In this document: one piece after another, positions 13,151 to 23,600 of the stretch
How positions within the stretch are numbered: position 1 is the stretch's first letter
Layout: each line of letters starts with the position of its first letter
Assembly: GCF_032854445.1 (NCBI RefSeq)
Contig: NC_088306.1
Coordinates: forward strand, 10,192,193-10,256,192
Source: Liolophura sinensis
Taxonomy: Eukaryota > Mollusca > Polyplacophora > Chitonida > Chitonidae
Length of the DNA stretch: 64,000 nucleotides
Direction of reading: 5' to 3'
Program-made: the position numbers and the translations under genes
The notes under the pieces: generated by a model
The model's database searches: none
Told to the model about the DNA's origin: nothing
The model's input: the letters and a program-made list of their open reading frames with translations, nothing else

Positions 13151-13514
13151 CAATCTCTTCAGGTCACCTTTAAATACTGTAATTCTTGTAATTAATAGGA
13201 GAGATATGAGTAATGATGAAAGCAAAAAATTACATTTCTCTCAGTTTTTTTTCTTCAGAAAAGTAAAGTTATGTTTGGACTATAACCATGTGGGAAAGAA
13301 GAAATCATGTATTCCTGTTACAAGTTCATGTGTATTGGTTGAAAAGAGCAGGTCAGATGTCCCAAAAATTAGAAAAATTACAGCAAGTCTGAACTGTGCT
13401 GTGGTCTCTCTGGTTATCTTTCCAAGCAAGCTGGTTATCTTTGCAGGCAGGCTTTGAGTAAGCTGTTGATACTTCATGTCTCAGTATCTGGCATGGAACT
13501 GTTATCATCTGTAG

Positions 13515-14228
13515 GGTTGGTTACTGTCATATTCTGCATGGTTACTGTTATCATCTGTAGGGTTACTTTTATCATCTGCATGGTTAGCATTGTCATGTGC
13601 ATGGTTAGTGTTATCATCTTACATGGTTACTGTTATCACCTACATGGTTACTGTTATCATCTTACATGGTTACTGTTATCATCTACATGGTTACTGTTAT
13701 CATCTGCATGGTTAGTGTTTATCATCTGCATGATTACTGTTATCATCTTACATGCTTACTGTTATCATCTTACATGGTTACTGTTATCTTCTCCATGGTT
13801 ACTGTTATCATCTGCATGGTTACTATTATTATGTTACATGGTTATTGTTATCATCTTACATAGTTACTGTTATCTACATGGGTACTGTTATCATCTACAT
13901 GGTTACTGTTATCATCTGCATGGTTACTGTTATTACCTACATGGTTACTGTTATCATCTACATGGTCACTGTTATCATCTACATGGTTACTGTTATCACT
14001 TACATGGTTACTGTTATCATCTGAATGTTATCTGTTATCATCTTACATAGTTACTGTTATGTACATGGGTACTGTTATCATCTACATGGTCACTGTTATC
14101 ATCTGCATGGTTACTGTTATTACCTACATGGTTACTGTTATCATCTACATGGTCACTGTTATCATCTACATGGTTACTGTTATCACTTACATGGTTACTG
14201 TTATCAACTGAATGGTTACTGTATAAAT
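13515..14228. repeat. 21-bp minisatellite
   Basis: About 34 units of 21 bp (GTTACTGTTATCATCTACAT plus G), with 18- to 23-bp variants. A block near 13890-14030 recurs at 14065-14200, indicating local duplication. Open frames on both strands (up to 198 codons) follow from the 21-bp period. Confidence 0.92.
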
Positions 14229-14651
14229 GTAAAATAATCTCGCTAGAATTAATTATACTGACACTAGGCCAGTGACAATCTTCAGACATTAGATGAGCAA
14301 AGACCTCTTAGTAATGAGCAACGAAGTCAATATCTACAAGAATGAAGAATTTAATCAACAGTATTGGTAGATGTTCTGTTAACATTTGCATAATTTTTCA
14401 TTTCATCTCATAAACACAATTAGATCTGGGAGGAAACTCTTGTTACCTTGTATTCACTTTTTTCTTCCCACATCTATCTGGAATTCCCTAAAAAGTAAAG
14501 CTTTTTACAGGTACCTTCTCCAAAAATCAAGGTTAGAATTAAAAATGCGAATTTCAATATCATATTTCTATATGAATTAACTGACCATTTTTTCAAGAAG
14601 AAGTGTATGTACAAAAGTTGGATCTTTTGACAATTGCAACTGCTTTGCACT
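14229..14651. other. Unassigned sequence, likely 3' UTR of the methyltransferase gene
   Basis: AT-rich and non-repetitive, directly downstream (on the - strand) of the methyltransferase stop codon. I found no canonical AATAAA on the - strand here, so the transcript end is not located. Confidence 0.3.
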
Positions 14652-17600
14652 CTACATAGTTTTCAATCTAGACATTTCTTTTCTAATTTGTGCAATGTCA
14701 GCAGGATAGACTTGACAACAACCACCAATCCAGGTAGCGCCTAGAGACAGCCAATCAGGGACGAATGTTTGAACTTCTGCGCATTTCTCCTTCCCATACC
14801 ATCTGTAACAGAAATGATACTCCATCACTACTGATGCTATCACTACACAACTACTGATGCTGTCACTAGACAACCACTGATGCTGTCACTACACAACCAC
14901 TGATTATCACTACACAACCACTGATGCTATCACTACACAGCTAGTGATGCTGTCACTACACAACCACTGATGCTGTCACTAGACAACCACTGATGCTGTC
15001 ACTACACAACCATTATTATCACTACACAACCACTGATGCTATCACTACACAGCTAGTGATGCTGTCACTACACAACCACTGATGCTGTCACTACACAACC
15101 ATTATTATCACTACACAACCATTATTATCACTACACAACTACTGATGCTCTCACTACACAGCTAGTGATGCTCTCACTACACAACCACTGATGCTGTCAC
15201 TACACAACTACTGATGCTCTCACTACACAACCACTGATGCTGTCACTACACAACCACTGATGCTATCACTACACAACCACTGATGCTGTCACTAGACAAC
15301 CACTGATGCTGTCACTACACAACCACTGATTATCACTACACAACTACTGATGCTATCACTACACAACCACTGATGCTGTCACTACACAACTACTGATGCT
15401 ATCACTACACAACCACTGATGCTGTCACTACACAACCATTATTATCACTACACAACCATTATTATCACTACACAACTACTGATGCTCTCACTACACAGCT
15501 AGTGATGCTGTCACTACACAACCACTGATGCTGTCACTACATAACCAATGATGCTATCACTACACAACCACTGATGCTGTCACTACACAACCACTGATGC
15601 TGTCACTACACAACCACTGATGCTGTCACTACACAACCACTGATTATCACTACACAACTACTGATGCTCTCACTACACAACTACTGATGCTCTCACTACA
15701 CAACCACTGATGCTGTCACTACACAACCACTGATGCTATCACTACACAACCACTGATGCTGTCACTACACAACTACTGATGCTGTCACTAGACAACCACT
15801 GATGCTGTCACTACACAACTACTGATGCTGTCACTACACAACCACTGATGCTGTCACTACACAACCACTGATGCTATCACTACACAACCACTGATTATCA
15901 CTACACAACCACTGATTATCACTACACAACTACTGATGCTCTCACTACACAACTACTGATGCTATCACTACACAACCACTGATGCTGTCACTACACAACT
16001 ACTGATGCTGTCACTAGACAACCACTGATGCTGTCACTACACAACTACTGATGCTGTCACTACACAACCACTGATGCTGTCACTACACAACCACTGATGC
16101 TATCACTACACAACCACTGATTATCACTACACAACTACTGATGCTGTCACTACACAACCACTGATGCTGTCACTACACAACTACTGATGCTGTCACTACA
16201 CAACCACTGATGCTGTCACTACACAACTACTGATGCTATCACTACACAACTACTGATGCTGTCACTACACAACCACTGATGCTATCACTACACAACCACT
16301 GATTATCACTACACAACTACTGATGCTATCACTACACAACCACTGATGCTGTCACTACACAACTACTGATGCTATCACTACACAACCACTGATGCTGTCA
16401 CTACACAACCACTGATGCTATCACTACACAACCACTGATTATCACTACACAACCACTGATGCTATCACTACACAACCACTGATTAATACTACACAACTAC
16501 TGATGCTATCACTACACAACTTGACCACTCATCTATAACAGAAACGTCACTACAGGTAGCACTAAATGCCTGGATAAATGCCATTAAAGGCCCTCACCTC
16601 AATGAATAACACTGAAAGGTCCTTGCCTTAACCAATGCCATTAAAAGACTATTGCTTTGACAAATGCCACTGAATGGCCATCACCTCGATCAGTGTTACT
16701 CAAACATCCTTTCCTAAATCAATACCACTAAGAGGCCCTCATCTCAATCAACGGCCGCTGAATGGCCATCACCTTGATTAGTGTTACTCAAAGGTCCTTT
16801 ACGAAATCAATGCCACTGAATGGTTAACACCTTGATCAGTGTTACTTAAAGGTCCTTTCCTAAATCAATGCCACTAAGAGGCCCTCATCTCAATCAATGC
16901 CACTGAATGGCCAACACCTCGATCAGTGTTACTCAAAGGTTCTTTCCTAAATCAATGCCACTGAATGGCCATCACCTTGATCAGTGTTACTCAAAGGCCC
17001 TTTCCTAAATCAATGCCACTGAATGGCCAACACCTCGATCAATGTTACTTAAAGGCACTTTCCTAAATCAATGCCATCAAGAGGCCCTCATCTCAATCAA
17101 TGCCGCTGAATGGCCATCACCTCAATCAATGTTACGTAAAGGCCCTTTCCTAAATCAATGCCACTAAGAGGTCATCATCTCAATCAATGCCAATGAAAGG
17201 CTTTTTCCTTGTCCAATGCTACTGAATGCTACAATGCACACGTGAAAATTTCAGAAGGAAAAAAAAGTGGATATCAATCAATTACCCTTTGCCTGCCTCA
17301 TACTGTTCTCCGCTGTTAGGTTTGGCTATAACAGCCTTTTTGATTGGCTGGTGCTGGATGCTTCTCAGTAGTGAGGTCACATGACCTGGAGCTGTACAAT
17401 TCATGCCCACCCCGATGAAACACTCCGACTGGATGGCTGGTAAGATAGCATTTGCAAAGGTTTCCCCATGACATGTGTGACATCCATCCTGTAGAAAAGT
17501 GGAAGGATTAAATAAACATAAAATATTAGAAATTCATATTTGTGAGGGTTTCACTCTGTGACATGTGTATAAGTTCATGGCAAACAAAATCCAGGGAGAT

Positions 17601-20600
17601 GAGATAGCTGATCAGAAGTTATACATGTGGCTGTTGTGTTAACTGGAGCACACCCACCTCTGTCACAAATATGCACGGTGCCTGTCCAGATACAAGGCTT
17701 AGTGACAGCAGCACACCCACCTCTGTCACAAATGTGCACTGTGCCTGTTCAGGTACAGGGCTTGATGACATGGGCACACCCACCTCTGTCACAAATATGC
17801 ACTGTGCCTGTCCAGATACAAGGTATGATGACAGCAGCACACCCACCTCTGTCACAATTGTGCACTGTGTCTGCCCAGATACAAGGTATGATGACAGGAG
17901 CACATCCACCTCTGTCACAAATGTACACTGTGCCTATCCAGATGCAAGGTATGATGACAGGAGCACACCCACCTCTGTCACAAATGTGCACTGTGCCTGT
18001 TCAGATACAAGGTATGATGATAGGAGCACACCCACCTCTGTCACAAATGTGCACTGTGTCTGTCCAGATACAAGGTATGATGACAGGAGCACACCCACAT
18101 CTGTCACAAATGTGCACTGTATCTGTCCAGATACAAGGTATGATGACAGGAGCACACCCACCTCTGTCACAAATGTGCACTGTGTGTGTTCAGATATAAG
18201 GTATGATGACAGGAGCACACCCACCTCTGTCACAAATGTACACTGTGTCTGTCCAGATACAAGTTATGATGACAGGAGCACACCCACCTCTGTCACAAAT
18301 GTGCACTGTGTCTGTCCAGACACAAGGTATGATGACAGGAGCACACCCACCTCTGTCACAAATGTGCACTGTGTGTGTTCAGGTACAAGGTATGATGACA
18401 GGAGCACACCCACCTCTGTCACAAATATGTACTGTGACTGTGCCTGTCCAGATACAAGGCTTGGTGACAGCAGCACACCCACCTCTGTCACAAATGTGCA
18501 CTGTGTCTGTCCAGATACAAGGTATGATGACAGGAGCACACCCACATCTGTCACAAATGTGCACTGTATCTGTCCAGATACAAGGTATGATGACAGCAGC
18601 ACACCCACCTCTGTCACAAATGTGCACTGTGCCTGTTCAGATACAAGGTATGATGACAGGAGCACACCCACCTCTGTCACAATTGTGCACTGTGTCTGTC
18701 CAGATACAAGGTATGATGACAGGAGCACACCCACCTCTCTCACAAATGTGCACTGTGTCTGTCCAGATACAAGGTATGATGACAGGAGCACACCCACCTC
18801 TCTCACAAATGTGCACTGTGTGTGTTCAGATGCAATCCTTGATGACAGGAGCACACCCACCTCTGTCACAACTGTGCACTGTGTCAGTCCAGATATAAGG
18901 TATGATGACAGGAGCACACCCACATCTGTCACAAATGTGCACTGTGTCTGTCCAGACACAAGGTATGATGACAGGAGCACACCCACCTCTGTCACAAATG
19001 TACACTGTGTCTGTCCAGATACAAGGTATGATGACAGCAGCACACCCACCTCTGTCCCAATTGTGCACTGTGTCTGTCCAGATACAAGGTATGATGACAG
19101 GAGCACACCCACTTCTGTCACAATTGTGCACTATGTTTGCCCAGATACAAGGCTTGGTGACAGCAGCACGCCCACCTCTGTCACAAATGTACACTGTGTC
19201 TGTCCAGATACAAGGTATGATGACAGGAGCACACCCACCTCTGTCACAAATGTGCACTGTGTGTGTTCAGATATAAGGTATGATGACAGGAGCACACCCA
19301 CCTCTGTCATAAATGTGCACTGTGTCTGTCCAGATACAAGTTATGATGACAGGAGCACACCCACCTCTGTCACAAATGTGCACTGTGTCTGTCCAGACAC
19401 AAGGTATGATGACAGGAGCACACCCACCTCTGTCACAAATGTGCACTGTGTCTGTCCAGATACAAGGTATGATGACAGCAGCACACCCACCTCTGTCCCA
19501 ATTGTGCACTGTGTCTGTCCAGATACAAGGTATGATGACAGGAGCACACCCACTTCTGTCACAATTGTGCACTATGTTTGCCCAGATACAAGGCTTGGTG
19601 ACAGCAGCACGCCCACCTCTGTCACAAATGTACACTGTGTCTGTCCAGATACAAGGTATGATGACAGGAGCACACCCACCTCTGTCACAAATGTGCACTG
19701 TGTGTGTTCAGATATAAGGTATGATGACAGGAGCACACCCACCTCTGTCATAAATGTGCACTGTGTCTGTCCAGATACAGGGTATAATGACAGGAGGACA
19801 TCCACCTCTGTCACAATTGTGCTCTGTGTCTGTCCAGATACAAGGTATGATGACAGGAGCACACCCACCTCTGTCACAATTGTGCTCTGTGTCTGTCCAG
19901 ATACAAGGTATGATGACAGGAGCACACCCACCTCTGTCACAAATGTACACTGTGTCTGTCCAGATACAAGGTATGATGACAGCAGCACACCCACCTGTGT
20001 CACCATTGTGCACTGTGTCTGTCCAGATACAAGGTATGATGACAGGAACACACCTACCTCTGTCACAAATGTGCACTGTGTCTGTCCAGATACAAGGTAT
20101 GATGACAGGAGCACACCCATCTCTGTCACAAATGTGCACTGTGTCTGTCCAGATACAAGGTATTGTGACAGGAGCACACCCACCTCTGTCACAATTGTAC
20201 ACTGTGTCTGTCCAGATACAAGGTATGATGACAGGAGCACACCCACCTCTGTCACAAATGTACACTGTGCCTGTCCAGATACAAGGTATGATGACAGGAG
20301 CACACCCACCTCTGTCACAAATGTACACTGTGTGTGTTCAGATACAAGGTATGATGACAGCAGCACACCCACCTCTGTCACAAATATGCACTGTGCCTGT
20401 CCAGATACAAGGTATGATGACAGGAGCACACCCACCTCTGTCACAATTGTGCACTGTGTCTGTCCAGATACAAGGTATGATGACAGGAGCACACCCACCT
20501 CTGTCACAAATGTACACTGTGTCTGTCCAGATACAAGGTATGATGACAGGAGCACACCCGCCTTTGTCACAAATGTACACTGTGTCTGTCCAGATACAAG

Positions 20601-23600
20601 GTATGATGACAGGAGCACACCCACCTCTGTCACAAATGTACACTGTGCCTATCCAGATACAAGGTATGATGACAGGAGCACACCCACCTCTGTCACAAAT
20701 GTGCACTGTGCCTGTCCAGATACAAGGTATGATGACAGGAGCACACCCACCTCTGTCACAATTGTGCACTGTGTCTGTCCAGATACAAGGTATGATGACA
20801 GGAGCACACCCACCTCTGTCACAAATGTACACTGTGTCTGTCCAGATACAAGGTATGATGACAGGAGCACACCCGCCTTTGTCACAAATGTACACTGTGT
20901 GTGTTCAGATACAAGGTATGATGACAGGAGCACACCCACCTCTGTCACAAATGTACACTGTGCCTGTTCGGATACAAGGTATGATGACAGCAGCACGCCC
21001 ACCTCTGTCACAAATGTACACTGTCTGTCCAGATACAAGGTATGATGACAGGAGCACACCCACCTCTGTCACAATTGTGCACTGTCTGTCATGATACAAG
21101 GCTTGATGTGTGCTCCTCTATTTAAGCTTTACTATTTTAATCTGGTCTGCCATAAATTGAGCAACAAAAGCATTCTTTCGTTAAACTGGTGAGAATTTCT
21201 GGGCTGTTTTTAGTGCTTGTGCCATCGACTGTTGTCCTGAACAGACATGGTGTACAATGTACTATTCATATTGTAGACGATGATGATAATGTGCATATAT
21301 AAACTCATCACATGACGATAATGTGAGTAAATGAGTTAGTGAGTAAGTGCTTGGGCTTTAATGTCTTACTTAACAAGACATATGACGACGAAGGAATCCT
21401 TAGAGTGCATGTAATGTGCCTCCTTGTTGCAGGGCGGATTTCCACCGCTCTTTTATCTAGTGCTGCTTCACTGAGATGAATTACCGAAGGCAAGTAAGCT
21501 GCCCTGCCCGAGCCATTATACTGATACGAGTCAACCAGTGGTTGCACTATCCCCTTCAAGCTGAGCGCCAAGCGAGGAAGTTACAACTTCCTCTTTTAAA
21601 GTCTTAGGTGTGACTCGACCCAGGATTGATCCTGGATCTACCGCTCCCGAAGCCATCTCATGATGATAATGTGCATATGTAAACCCATCACATCATGGTA
21701 ATGTACACCTGTAAACTCATCACATGATGATAACATACAGCTATAAACTCATCAGATGATGAAAGGTACATATAGAAACTCATGACATGATGATAATGTA
21801 CATATATAAACTCATGACATGATGATAATGTACATATAGAAACTCATGACATGATGATAATGTACATATATAAACTCAAGACATGATGATAATGTACATA
21901 TAGAAACTCATGACATGATAATGTATATATATAAACTCATGACATGATGATAATGTACATATAGAAACTCATGACATGATGATAATGTACATATAGAAAC
22001 TCATGACATGATGATAATGTACATATAGAAACTCATGACATGATGATAACGTGCATATATAAACCCATCACATGATGATGATGTATATATATATAAACTC
22101 TTACAAGAAGACATCAGGCAAGCTTCGGTGTTACACAATACTTTACCTTACAAGAATAAGTCAGATAAGCCTTGGTGTTTGGGAATTCAGTTTGAAGCAA
22201 TCCTATGACAGCTTCAGCCTCTTTCTGAGCAGGAATAGTCTCCACACCCAAAATGTCCACTCCAGACTCGACTAGAGCTTGTATACGAGGAAGATGCCAA
22301 TCCTGCAGTTCCTGTATAACAAACAAAACTCATAAATAAATCTTCTGACATCACACAGGTTCACAGGTAGCTATTTAAATGTATTCATTTATTTGATTGT
22401 TGCTCAACACCTTAATCAAGAATCTTTCACTACTACCATGGTGATCAGGTAGGTGTTGTAAACCAGAGTGCCAGGAGAAAACAACTGACCATCAGCAGGT
22501 ATCTGAAGAACATCCTACATTTCTTATTTATGTATTCGTTTGGTGTTTTACGCTGTGTTCAAGAATATTTCACTTATACGGCGATTGTGGAAGGAAACCG
22601 GGCAGAGCCGGGGGAAACCCATAATCATTCACAGGTTTCTGGCAGACTTTCACACTTTTGCCAGGATGGGCTAGACTTGAACTCACAGCGACTGTACTGG
22701 TGAGGGGCTCCTGGGTAATTACGCTGCGCTAGCACGCGAACCAGCTGAGCTGCAGACGCCACCATCCTACATGAAAGCTGCGGCAAAAACAGCAAGAACT
22801 TGATTTGAACATGTGACCTTACTGGTCAAGGGTGTGACAGTCCCAGGCAGCTTTAACCATCTGAGCCAGCAAACATTATCTCACCAAACAGAATTATGCC
22901 AACTGATACAGAGTTATATTCCTGGCATCACAAACCAACTGAGAAAGTTCTGCATCTATGAACATGTGTGTATGTGTGTTTGAATGCTGGGGATTTTTAT
23001 GTCATACTTAACAATTATGAACTAATTGTGATGCCGGCGGAGGCAACGGTGGTGGTGGAGGCCAGTTTGGCTTTTGGCCAGTCATAGGGTTGCAGTGGCC
23101 ACCCATAGTGCACAGATAACCAATCATTGGTATAGTGATTTGCATATCAAAGACTAAGGAAGTCTTTTATCTCATACCTCAGAATTTTTGCTCAGCTATT
23201 CACAGGGTTCCAATTGCCTTCCATAGTACATGGATTGCCAAATGCAGTTTGTGATTTGCATATCAAAGACCTCTGTGGTAAAGTTGTGCACTAAGTCCCC
23301 CACAGTGTGTTTTAGCACCACAATGATTTACAACTCCACAACATATGAAGTCACTGCTCAGCCATCCTTATGAATGCAATAAAAAGTCATAATTGTGACA
23401 ATATAATAATTTCGGTCTTTCTTGTTGATTTAACGGCAAGATTTTAGCACTATATAATTAGAGGAGGATATCTGTGTACGGCAGTATCAATCATTATACT
23501 TCGTTTTGGTTTTGAGGTCAATATTTGAATGCATCACATGACCTGAGCATTATGCAGTTTCACTGGCTGCCTCAATCAGGCAAGTCGCAGGTATTTTCTG

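Noticed and set aside
13454-14289. 198-codon + and 83-codon - frames
   Set aside because: They are translations of the 21-bp array.
17671-21045. 1124-codon open frame (and several others on both strands) as a repeat protein gene
   Set aside because: Unit length of 63 bp is a multiple of three, so frames stay open by periodicity. Several frames are open on both strands at once, there is no flanking coding sequence, and it lies inside an intron of a well-supported gene.
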